Shown here one piece after another: positions 34,342-41,976 of a stretch of 64,000 nt of DNA. Under the pieces are notes generated by a model that worked only from the letters and a program-made list of their open reading frames with translations, ran no database searches and was not told the DNA's origin. Source of the DNA: Streptomyces sp. 6-11-2. Lineage in GTDB: Bacteria; Actinomycetota; Actinomycetes; Streptomycetales; Streptomycetaceae. Where the stretch lies: contig NZ_BJOR01000001.1 in NCBI RefSeq assembly GCF_006540305.1, positions 4,340,001-4,404,000 on the forward strand, in the 5' to 3' direction. A program made the translations under genes and the position numbers. Positions within the stretch are counted from its first letter, which is position 1. Each line of letters begins with the position of its first letter.

Positions 34342-35757
34342 ATGGCAACGGCGCCCAGCGTCTCCTACTCGATGACCATCCGTCTGGAGGTGCCGGCGGG
34401 CGGAACCGCCGTATCGCAGCTCACCACGGCCGTGGAGTCCTCCGGAGGCTCGGTGACCGGCCTCGACGTCACCGCGTCGGGCCACGAGAGGCTCCGTATC
34501 GACGTCACCATCGCGGCCACCTCGACGGCCCACGCCGAGGAGATCGTCGAGAAGCTGCGCGGCATCGAGGGCGTCACGCTGGGCAAGGTCTCGGACCGTA
34601 CGTTCCTCATGCACCTCGGCGGCAAGATCGAGATGGCGTCCAAGCACCCCATCCGCAACCGTGACGACCTGTCCATGGTCTACACCCCCGGTGTGGCCCG
34701 CGTGTGCATGGCGATCGCGGAGAACCCCGAGGACGCCCGGCGCCTGACCATCAAGCGCAACTCGGTTGCGGTCGTGACGGACGGCTCGGCCGTGCTGGGC
34801 CTGGGCAACATCGGCCCGAAGGCCGCACTGCCGGTCATGGAGGGCAAGGCGGCCCTCTTCAAGCGCTTCGCCGGCATCGACGCCTGGCCGATCTGCCTGG
34901 ACACCCAGGACAGCGACGCGATCGTCGAGATCGTCAAGGCGATCGCCCCCGGCTTCGCGGGCATCAACCTGGAGGACATCTCCGCGCCCCGCTGCTTCGA
35001 GATCGAGGCCCGGCTGCGCGAGGCCCTCGACATCCCCGTCTTCCACGACGACCAGCACGGCACCGCGATCGTCGTGCTCTCCGCGCTGACCAACGCGCTG
35101 CGCGTGGTCGGCAAGTCGATCGACAGCGTGCGCGTGGTGATGTCCGGCGCCGGCGCGGCCGGCACGGCGATCCTGCGGCTGCTGCTCGCCGCGGGCGTGA
35201 AGAACGCCGTCGTCGCCGACATCCACGGGGTGGTGCACGCCGAGCGTGAGGACCTCGTCGGGGCCGCCCCGGACTCCCCGCTGCGCTGGATCGCGGACAA
35301 CACCAACCCGGAGGGCCTGAGCGGCACGCTGAAGGAGGCCGTGCACGGCGCGGACGTCTTCATCGGCGTCTCGGCGCCCAACGTGCTCGACGGTGACGAC
35401 GTGGCCGCCATGGCGGAGGGCGCGATCGTGTTCGCGCTCGCGAACCCCGACCCCGAGGTGGACCCGGCAATTGCCCGTCAGACGGCGGCAGTTGTGGCCA
35501 CCGGCCGCTCCGACTTCCCCAACCAGATCAACAACGTGCTGGTCTTCCCGGGTGTTTTCCGCGGCCTGCTGGACGCGCAGTCCCGAACCGTCAACACGGA
35601 GATGATGCTGGCCGCCGCGCAGGCCCTCGCCGACGTGGTCACCGGGGACGAGCTGAACCCGAACTACATCATTCCGAGCGTCTTCAACGACAAGGTCGCC
35701 GGCGCGGTGGCCGGGGCGGTCCGGGAGGCGGCCGCGAAGACGGCGGCAACGGCGTGA
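34342..35757 (+). CDS. NAD-type malic enzyme with N-terminal ACT domain
   Basis: 471 aa. It oxidatively decarboxylates malate to pyruvate, linking the TCA cycle to acetyl-CoA and lipid precursor supply. An ACT-like regulatory domain (about 8-90) precedes the catalytic domain. That domain has VYTPGVARVC, LTIKRNSVAVVTDGSAVLGLGNIGP, FHDDQHGTAIV, the nucleotide-binding MSGAGAAGTAIL and NPDPEVDPA. Start ATG has AGAGGAAG upstream. S. coelicolor SCO2951, the equivalent position, is the NAD-dependent enzyme (from memory). Cofactor choice cannot be proven from the sequence. Confidence 0.93.
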   Translation: MATAPSVSYSMTIRLEVPAGGTAVSQLTTAVESSGGSVTGLDVTASGHERLRIDVTIAATSTAHAEEIVEKLRGIEGVTLGKVSDRTFLMHLGGKIEMASKHPIRNRDDLSMVYTPGVARVCMAIAENPEDARRLTIKRNSVAVVTDGSAVLGLGNIGPKAALPVMEGKAALFKRFAGIDAWPICLDTQDSDAIVEIVKAIAPGFAGINLEDISAPRCFEIEARLREALDIPVFHDDQHGTAIVVLSALTNALRVVGKSIDSVRVVMSGAGAAGTAILRLLLAAGVKNAVVADIHGVVHAEREDLVGAAPDSPLRWIADNTNPEGLSGTLKEAVHGADVFIGVSAPNVLDGDDVAAMAEGAIVFALANPDPEVDPAIARQTAAVVATGRSDFPNQINNVLVFPGVFRGLLDAQSRTVNTEMMLAAAQALADVVTGDELNPNYIIPSVFNDKVAGAVAGAVREAAAKTAATA

Positions 35758-36054
35758 CGATTGCCACGGCGCGGCGAAACCGGCGCGTCGTGAAGCACCC
35801 CGCCGCCGGTGGAGCCTTATCGTGACGGCCAGGCTCGGGCATCTCTTCGTGTGACTCCCAAGGGTGTTCTCACGACTCCTATGGGTGCCGGATTGGCATT
35901 CGTGCCGCAGGTGGGGGCAGGATGCCTCCCTGGGCGCGAGGGTTCGGCGACGGACCCGGGTCCGGGGACTCACCGAGGACCCTGGCAGCATCGGCTTCGC
36001 TGTGCCCAACATGCGGCCTCGCCGCAACGGTAAGAAGAACACGGGAGTAACAAC

Positions 36055-36336
36055 ATGAACCGCAGTGAGCTGGTGGCCGCGCTGGCCGACCGTGCCGAGG
36101 TGACCCGCAAGGACGCCGACGCCGTGCTGGCCGCGTTCGCCGACGTCGTCGGCGACATCGTCTCCAAGGGGGACGAGAAGGTCACCATCCCTGGTTTCCT
36201 GACCTTCGAGCGCACCCACCGTGCCGCTCGCACCGCTCGCAACCCGCAGACCGGCGAGCCGATCCAGATCCCGGCCGGCTACAGCGTGAAGGTCTCCGCG
36301 GGCAGCAAGCTCAAGGAAGCGGCCAAGGGCAAGTGA
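36055..36336 (+). CDS. hupA: Histone-like DNA-binding protein HU
   Basis: 93 aa, the short actinobacterial HU without the Lys-rich tail. It has MNRSELVAALADRAEVTRKDADAVL, the conserved VTIPGFLTFERTHRAARTARNPQTGEPIQIPA DNA-binding arm and KVSAGSKLKEA. It compacts the nucleoid and bends DNA as a dimer. ATG follows GGGAG at good distance. The 297-bp gap from the malic enzyme gene is its leader. I saw no other gene there. Confidence 0.97.
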   Translation: MNRSELVAALADRAEVTRKDADAVLAAFADVVGDIVSKGDEKVTIPGFLTFERTHRAARTARNPQTGEPIQIPAGYSVKVSAGSKLKEAAKGK

Positions 36337-36342
36337 CCTCGC

Positions 36343-36375
36343 CGTCTCGTACGCCGTGGGACGGCGTACGAGACG
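36343..36375 (+). terminator. hupA terminator hairpin
   Basis: A perfect 15-bp stem (36343-36357 with 36361-36375) with a GGG loop lies 6 bp after the stop. There is no T-run, as is common in Streptomyces. Confidence 0.8.
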
Positions 36376-36410
36376 CTGCAGGCCGGCCCTCAGGCCGTCA
36401 CGACGCCAAT

Positions 36411-36483
36411 GGGGCGGTCCCCCTCACCGGGGGCCGCCCCAAAGTCGTACCCGCGTTCCCCCGGCGCCCGCCGGGGGAACGCG
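36411..36483 (-). terminator. Two hairpins, likely murA terminators
   Basis: A stem with one bulge (36411-36423 with 36429-36440) and a perfect 14-bp stem (36452-36465 with 36470-36483, GCCC loop) lie just after the murA stop on the minus strand. Confidence 0.7.
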
Positions 36484-36514
36484 GACCAGCCGAGGGCCCG
36501 GCTGGGGGGTTCGG

Positions 36515-37861
36515 TCAGCCGAGGGCCTGGCCCGGGAGCTCCACCTTGGCGCCCAGCTCCATGAGCTTCTCCATGAAGTTCTCGTAGCCACGGTTGATCA
36601 GGTCGATGCCGTGGACGCGGGAGGTTCCCTGGGCGGCCAGGGCCGCGATCAGGTACGAGAAGCCGCCGCGCAGGTCGGGGATGACCAGGTCGGCGCCCTG
36701 GAGCCGGGTCGGGCCGGACACCACCGCGGAGTGCAGGAAGTTGCGCTGGCCGAAGCGGCAGTCGGAGCCGCCCAGGCACTCGCGGTAGAGCTGGATGTGG
36801 GCGCCCATCTGGTTGAGCGCGGAGGTGAAGCCCAGACGCGACTCGTACACCGTCTCGTGGATGATCGACAGGCCCGTGGCCTGGGTCAGGGCGACCACCA
36901 GCGGCTGCTGCCAGTCGGTCTGGAAACCGGGGTGCACGTCCGTCTCCAGCGCGATGGACTTCAACTGGCCGCCCGGGTGCCAGAAGCGGATGCCCTCGTC
37001 GTCGATCTGGAACGCGCCGCCGACCTTCCGGTAGGTGTTCAGGAAGGTCATCATCGACCGCTGCTGGGCGCCGCGGACGTAGATGTCGCCCTCGGTGGCC
37101 AGTGCCGCGGACGCCCAGGACGCCGCCTCCAGCCGGTCCGAAAGGGCCCGGTGGTTGTATCCGCCGAGCTTCTCCACACCCGTGATCCGGATCGTGCGGT
37201 CGGTGTCGATCGCGATGATCGCGCCCATCTTCTGCAGGACGCAGATCAGGTCCTCGATCTCCGGCTCCACGGCCGCGTTGGACAGCTCGGTGACCCCCTC
37301 GGCCAGCACGGCCGTCAGCAGCACCTGCTCGGTCGCGCCGACGGACGGGTACGGCAGTCGGATCTTCGTCCCGCGGAGCCGCTGCGGGGCCTCCAGGTAC
37401 TGCCCGTCGGCCCGCTTCTCGATGACCGCGCCGAACTGCCGCAGCACGTCGAAGTGGAAGTCGATGGGCCGGCCGCCGATGTCGCAGCCGCCCAGGCCGG
37501 GGATGAACGCGTGCCCCAGCCGGTGCAGCAGCGGCCCGCAGAACAGGATCGGAATGCGCGAGGAGCCCGCGTGGGCATCGATGTCGGCGACATTGGCGCT
37601 CTCCACCCGGGTCGGGTCGAGCACCAGCTCACCCGGTTCGTCACCCGGACGGACCGTCACCCCGTGCAGTTGCAGCAGGCCGCGCACGACACGCACGTCA
37701 CGGATGTCCGGAACGTTGCGCAGGCGACTTGGCTCACCGCCCAGCAGGGCGGCGACCATGGCCTTTGGTACGAGGTTCTTCGCACCGCGGACACGGATCT
37801 CGCCCTCCAGCGGGGTTCCGCCGTGGACAAGCAGGACGTCATCAGTGCCGTTGACGGTCAT
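36515..37861 (-). CDS. murA: UDP-N-acetylglucosamine 1-carboxyvinyltransferase
   Basis: 448-aa first committed enzyme of peptidoglycan synthesis. It transfers enolpyruvate from PEP to UDP-GlcNAc. Motifs include VRGAKNLVPKAMVAALL near the N-terminus, the active-site loop GLGGCDIGGRPIDFH with the Cys at 126 that fosfomycin alkylates, and VIPDLRGGFSYLIAALAA. Having Cys rather than Asp at this position predicts fosfomycin sensitivity of the enzyme itself. The start is ATG at 37861. The 265-bp gap to the next gene holds only hairpin-rich sequence. Confidence 0.96.
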   Translation of the reverse strand: MTVNGTDDVLLVHGGTPLEGEIRVRGAKNLVPKAMVAALLGGEPSRLRNVPDIRDVRVVRGLLQLHGVTVRPGDEPGELVLDPTRVESANVADIDAHAGSSRIPILFCGPLLHRLGHAFIPGLGGCDIGGRPIDFHFDVLRQFGAVIEKRADGQYLEAPQRLRGTKIRLPYPSVGATEQVLLTAVLAEGVTELSNAAVEPEIEDLICVLQKMGAIIAIDTDRTIRITGVEKLGGYNHRALSDRLEAASWASAALATEGDIYVRGAQQRSMMTFLNTYRKVGGAFQIDDEGIRFWHPGGQLKSIALETDVHPGFQTDWQQPLVVALTQATGLSIIHETVYESRLGFTSALNQMGAHIQLYRECLGGSDCRFGQRNFLHSAVVSGPTRLQGADLVIPDLRGGFSYLIAALAAQGTSRVHGIDLINRGYENFMEKLMELGAKVELPGQALG

Positions 37862-38126
37862 GTATCTCGCGTTCCGATGAGGTGGGCAGGATCCGGCCGA
37901 TCACTTCGGAGGGGGCCGGAGAGACAGGGTAATCGCCGTGCGCCCCCCTGCAGAAAGCCCGTCGGCGGCCCGGGTTGGCTCGGGACCCTGCGCCAACACG
38001 CCCCGTTGAGCGTCGGGCACGTGCGGTCACCGCGGCGGCCGTGCGCCGGTGACGCTTCCGTGTCCCTGAGCTGCGCTCACCCCCGTAGCCGGATTGGCTC
38101 CCCATGCGCAGGGAAGATGCGGGATC

Positions 38127-38705
38127 ATGTCTGGCATGACCGAGGTGTCCTCGCTCACAGGGCGGCTGCTCGTGGCTACGCCCGCCCTGGCGGACCCGAA
38201 CTTCGACCGTGCGGTGGTGCTCCTTCTCGACCACGACGAGGAGGGCTCCCTCGGTGTCGTCCTCAACCGTCCCACCCCCGTGGACGTGGGCGACATCCTG
38301 GAGGGCTGGGCGGATCTCGCCGGGGAGCCCGGCGTCGTCTTCCAGGGCGGCCCGGTGTCGCTGGACTCCGCACTCGGCGTCGCCGTCATCCCCGGCGGCT
38401 CCGGCGGGGGCGCCCCGCTGGGCTGGCGCCGGGTGCACGGCGCGATCGGTCTCGTCGATCTGGAGGCACCTCCCGAGCTGCTGGCCTCCGCCCTCGGCTC
38501 GCTGCGGATCTTCGCCGGATACGCCGGCTGGGGCCCCGGCCAGCTCGAGGACGAGCTGGCGGAAGGGGCCTGGTACGTCGTCGAGTCGGAACCCGGCGAC
38601 GTGTCCTCCCCGTCCCCCGAGAGACTGTGGCGCGAGGTGCTGCGCCGCCAGCGCAACGAACTGGCGATGGTCGCCACATATCCGGACGACCCTTCACTCA
38701 ACTGA
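38127..38705 (+). CDS. YqgE/AlgH family protein (DUF179)
   Basis: 192 aa. The conserved pattern is SLTGRLLVATPALADPNFDRAVVLLLDHDEEGSLGVVLNRP, VVFQGGPV and FAGYAGWGPGQLEDEL. The family is widespread but has no settled biochemical role. ATG 38127 and ATG 38136 (MTEVSS) are both possible, and the latter is common in homologues I remember. It is divergent from murA and 28 bp ahead of the DUF3039 gene. Confidence 0.9.
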   Translation: MSGMTEVSSLTGRLLVATPALADPNFDRAVVLLLDHDEEGSLGVVLNRPTPVDVGDILEGWADLAGEPGVVFQGGPVSLDSALGVAVIPGGSGGGAPLGWRRVHGAIGLVDLEAPPELLASALGSLRIFAGYAGWGPGQLEDELAEGAWYVVESEPGDVSSPSPERLWREVLRRQRNELAMVATYPDDPSLN

Positions 38706-38733
38706 TGCCCGGGGCCTTCAGTACCCTTGCCGT

Positions 38734-39015
38734 ATGAGCACTCTCGAGCCCGAGCGCGGCACTGGTACGGGTACCCTCGTCGAGCCGACGCCGCAGGTGT
38801 CCCACGGCGACGGCGACCACGAGCGCTTCGCCCACTACGTCCAGAAGGACAAGATCATGGCGAGCGCCCTCGACGGTACGCCCGTCGTGGCGCTGTGCGG
38901 CAAGGTGTGGGTGCCGGGCCGCGACCCGAAGAAGTACCCCGTCTGCCCGCTGTGCAAGGAGATCTACGAATCCATGAGCGGCGGCGGCGAAGGCGGCGAC
39001 GACAAGAAGAAGTAA
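38734..39015 (+). CDS. DUF3039 zinc-binding small protein
   Basis: 93 aa. The core HERFAHYVQKDKIMASALDGTPVVALCGKVWVP followed by YPVCPLCKEIYESM matches the actinobacterial DUF3039 family. One Cys in ALCGKVW and a CxxC suggest a metal site. The tail is GGGEGGDDKKK. TACCCT at 38722-38727 ends 6 nt before ATG, which indicates a leaderless transcript. Function unknown. Confidence 0.9.
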   Translation: MSTLEPERGTGTGTLVEPTPQVSHGDGDHERFAHYVQKDKIMASALDGTPVVALCGKVWVPGRDPKKYPVCPLCKEIYESMSGGGEGGDDKKK

Positions 39016-39042
39016 CCGGCTCCCCGCTCGGCAGAGACTCGC

Positions 39043-39083
39043 AGGGCCCCCGAGGCACGCTCCGACGTGCCTCGGGGGCCTGT
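39043..39083 (+). terminator. Terminator after the DUF3039 gene
   Basis: A stem of 17 bp (39043-39059 with 39066-39082) with a 6-nt loop lies 28 bp after the stop codon. Confidence 0.85.
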
Positions 39084-39156
39084 GTCGTCGGACGGCCCGT
39101 GCACGATGTGCAACGCTCGTTGCGCCGTGTCGCGGCCGACGCTACCCATGGGTGGC

Positions 39157-40809
39157 ATGACCGACGTGATTCCGGCCCCGCGCGCCGCGGCCGTCTCCCC
39201 GGACCGCGCCGTCCCGCTCGACCGGGGCACCACCCTCTGGGCCGCCGAGGGCACCGGCGGCACGGAACGCTGGCTGCGCGGCACGCTCGGCGCGGCCCTC
39301 GGCCTGCCCTTCCCGCCCGGCGCCGAGGACGACCCGGACTCCGTACGGCTGCGCCTGGACGACTCCCTGGAACCCGAGGCGTACCGGCTCGCCGCCGTCG
39401 CCGGCCGGGGTGCAGAGATCCGCGGCGGCTCCCCGGCCGGGGTGTTCTGGGGTGCGCAGACCCTGCGCCAACTGCTCGGCCCCGACGCCTTCCGGCGCGC
39501 CCCCGTACGGCCGGAGGCCGCCCACGCGGTCCCGGCGGGGGTGATCGAGGACGCCCCCCGCTTCCGCTGGCGCGGCCTGATGCTCGACGTGGCCCGCCAC
39601 TTCATGCCGAAGGACGGCGTCCTGCGCTACCTCGACCTGATGGCCGCGCACAAACTCAACGTGCTGCACTTCCACCTGACCGACGACCAGGGCTGGCGGA
39701 TCGAGATCAAGCGGTACCCGAGGCTGACGGAGGTCGGCTCCTGGCGGGCGCGGACGAGATTCGGCCACCGGGCGTCCCCGCTGTGGGAGGACAAACCGCA
39801 CGGCGGCCACTACACCCAGGACGACATCCGGGAGATCGTCGCCTACGCGGCCGAGCGGCACATCGCCGTCGTCCCCGAGATCGACGTGCCCGGGCACTCG
39901 CAGGCCGCCATCGCCGCGTACCCGGAACTCGGCAACACCGACGTCGTCGACACCGCCGCCCTCACCGTCTGGGACGACTGGGGCGTCAACCCGAACGTCC
40001 TCGCCCCCACCGACACCACCCTGCGCTTCTACGAGGGCGTCTTCGAGGAACTGCTCGAACTGTTCCCCGCGGACGCCGTGACGTCCAACGGGTCGGGGAT
40101 CTCGGGGTTCGTCCACATCGGCGGTGACGAGTGCCCCAAGGAGCAGTGGCGGGCCTCGCCGGCCGCGCAGGCGCGGATCGCGGAACTCGGGCTGGCCGGC
40201 GAGGACGAGCTCCAGGCCTGGTTCGTCGGCCACTTCGACGCCTGGCTCACCGCGCGCGGGCGAAGGCTCATCGGCTGGGACGAGATCCTGGAGGGCGGCC
40301 TGGCGGCGGGGGCCGCGGTGTCGTCCTGGCGCGGGTACGAGGGCGGGATCGCCGCCGCGCGGGCCGGCCACGACGTCGTCATGTGCCCCGAGCAGGAGGT
40401 GTACCTGGACCACCGCCAGGCCCCGGGCGAGGACGAGCCCGTGCCGATCGGCTTCGTGCGCACCCTGGAGGACGTCTACCGGTTCGAGCCGGTCCCCCCG
40501 GAGCTGGACGGGGCCCGGGCCCGCCATGTGCTGGGCGCGCAGGCCAACGTGTGGACCGAGGTGATGGAGGATCAGGCACGCGTGGACTACCAGGCGTTCC
40601 CCAGGCTGGCCGCGTTCGCCGAGGTCGCCTGGAGTGCCCTGCCCGCCCCGGCGGAACGGGACTTCGCGGATTTCGAGCGGCGGATGACCGCCCACTACGG
40701 GCGTCTGGAGGCCCTGGGCGTCCGCTACCGGCCGCCCACCGGGCCGCACCCGTGGCAGCGGCGCCCCGGCATCCTCGGGCGACCCCTCGACGGTCCGCCG
40801 CCGAGGTAG
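39157..40809 (+). CDS. Beta-N-acetylhexosaminidase (GH20)
   Basis: 550 aa. An N-terminal GH20b domain is followed by the catalytic barrel with RFRWRGLMLDVARHFMP, HFHLTDDQGWRIEIKRYPRL, EIDVPGHSQAA and the D324-E325 catalytic pair in HIGGDECPK. It removes terminal GlcNAc/GalNAc from chitin oligomers or glycans by substrate-assisted catalysis. No signal peptide is visible, so it may be cytoplasmic. ATG 39157 is preceded by TACCCA 8 nt upstream (leaderless). ATG 39148 is an alternative. The 273-bp gap downstream holds no gene. Confidence 0.92.
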   Translation: MTDVIPAPRAAAVSPDRAVPLDRGTTLWAAEGTGGTERWLRGTLGAALGLPFPPGAEDDPDSVRLRLDDSLEPEAYRLAAVAGRGAEIRGGSPAGVFWGAQTLRQLLGPDAFRRAPVRPEAAHAVPAGVIEDAPRFRWRGLMLDVARHFMPKDGVLRYLDLMAAHKLNVLHFHLTDDQGWRIEIKRYPRLTEVGSWRARTRFGHRASPLWEDKPHGGHYTQDDIREIVAYAAERHIAVVPEIDVPGHSQAAIAAYPELGNTDVVDTAALTVWDDWGVNPNVLAPTDTTLRFYEGVFEELLELFPADAVTSNGSGISGFVHIGGDECPKEQWRASPAAQARIAELGLAGEDELQAWFVGHFDAWLTARGRRLIGWDEILEGGLAAGAAVSSWRGYEGGIAAARAGHDVVMCPEQEVYLDHRQAPGEDEPVPIGFVRTLEDVYRFEPVPPELDGARARHVLGAQANVWTEVMEDQARVDYQAFPRLAAFAEVAWSALPAPAERDFADFERRMTAHYGRLEALGVRYRPPTGPHPWQRRPGILGRPLDGPPPR

Positions 40810-41082
40810 CGGGAGGCGGCGGACCGGCCGGCTCCGCCCGCCGTCTCGAACAGGTGCCGGAAAAAGGTCGCAAGTGTCAGCGAAGAGTGGGAATTCGCTC
40901 GCACCGGTGATGGTGTGCCAAATCGGACCATGTCCCCGATGAGGTGGGCGAATGCCACCTAGCGGACCCCTGTCTTCGGGCCCTGCGAAGATGTGCCAGA
41001 GTTGCCACGTCCGCCCTGTCAGCACGTACCGTACGGCAGCACAGGTGGGACCAGCGGGGGCAGCGGGAAGGGGCAGCCGGTT

Positions 41083-41976
41083 TTGACCACGCACGCACCT
41101 CAGGCGGCGCAGGCCGTCACGCTGCCCACGACGCTGAACGAGGCGGTGGCGGCACTCACGGCCATGCCCGCCGCGGTGCCCGTGGCGGGCGGCACCGACC
41201 TCATGGCCGCCGTCAACTCCGGGCAGCTCAGGCCCACCGCGCTGGTCGGCCTCGGCCGGATCAGCGAGATCCGCGGCTGGCAGTACCAGGACGGCCACGC
41301 GCTGCTCGGTGCCGGGCTCACCCACGCGCGCATGGGGCGCCCCGACTTCGCCGCGCTGATCCCGGCGCTGGCCGCCGCCGCGCGCGCCGCCGGCCCGCCG
41401 CACATCCGCAACGCGGGCACCCTGGGCGGCAACATCGCCTCCGCCGCCCCCACCGGGGACGCGCTGCCGGTGCTGGCCGCCCTGGAGGCGATCCTGATCA
41501 TCGCGGGCCCGGGCGGAGCCCGCCGGGAGATCCCGGTGTCGCATCTGCTGGCCGGCGTGGAGATGCTCCGCGCGGGCGAGCTCATCGGCTACGTGCGCGT
41601 GCCGCTGCTGCACGCGCCGCAGGTCTTCCTCAAGGCGACCGGCCGCACCGGACCGGGCCGCGCGGTCGCGTCCGTGGCGCTGGTCCTCGACCCGGCCCGG
41701 CGCGGGGTGCGGTGCGCGGTGGGCGCCATAGCGCCGATGCCGCTGCGGCCGCTGGACGCCGAACACTGGGTGGCCCAGCTCATCGACTGGGACAACGGCC
41801 GCGTGATCGTCCCGGAGGCGCAGAACGCCTTCGGCGAGTACGTGGCCGCGGCCTGCATCCCCGATCCGGTTCCCGCCGAGGACGGCTCCGTGCAGCAGCT
41901 TCCGCCCGCCGTACTGCACCTGCGGCGTACCGTCGCCGCGCTGGCCCGACGAGCACTGGGGAGGGCGCTGTCGTGA
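41083..41976 (+). CDS. Molybdenum-hydroxylase-like FAD-binding subunit
   Basis: 297 aa from TTG 41083 (GGAAGGGG about 10 nt upstream). It belongs to the CoxM/XdhB flavin domain family, with PVAGGTDLMAAV for the FAD pyrophosphate and IRNAGTLGGNIASAAPTGDALPVL as the second flavin motif. It would pass electrons from the Fe-S subunit to FAD and an acceptor. It overlaps the next gene (GTGA at 41973) in an FAD, Fe-S, large-subunit operon. Confidence 0.9.
   Translation: MTTHAPQAAQAVTLPTTLNEAVAALTAMPAAVPVAGGTDLMAAVNSGQLRPTALVGLGRISEIRGWQYQDGHALLGAGLTHARMGRPDFAALIPALAAAARAAGPPHIRNAGTLGGNIASAAPTGDALPVLAALEAILIIAGPGGARREIPVSHLLAGVEMLRAGELIGYVRVPLLHAPQVFLKATGRTGPGRAVASVALVLDPARRGVRCAVGAIAPMPLRPLDAEHWVAQLIDWDNGRVIVPEAQNAFGEYVAAACIPDPVPAEDGSVQQLPPAVLHLRRTVAALARRALGRALS

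Noticed and set aside
39142..41919. 925-codon open frame on the minus strand over hexosaminidase and FAD subunit
   Set aside because: Same compositional shadow; it spans two well-supported sense genes and an intergenic gap.
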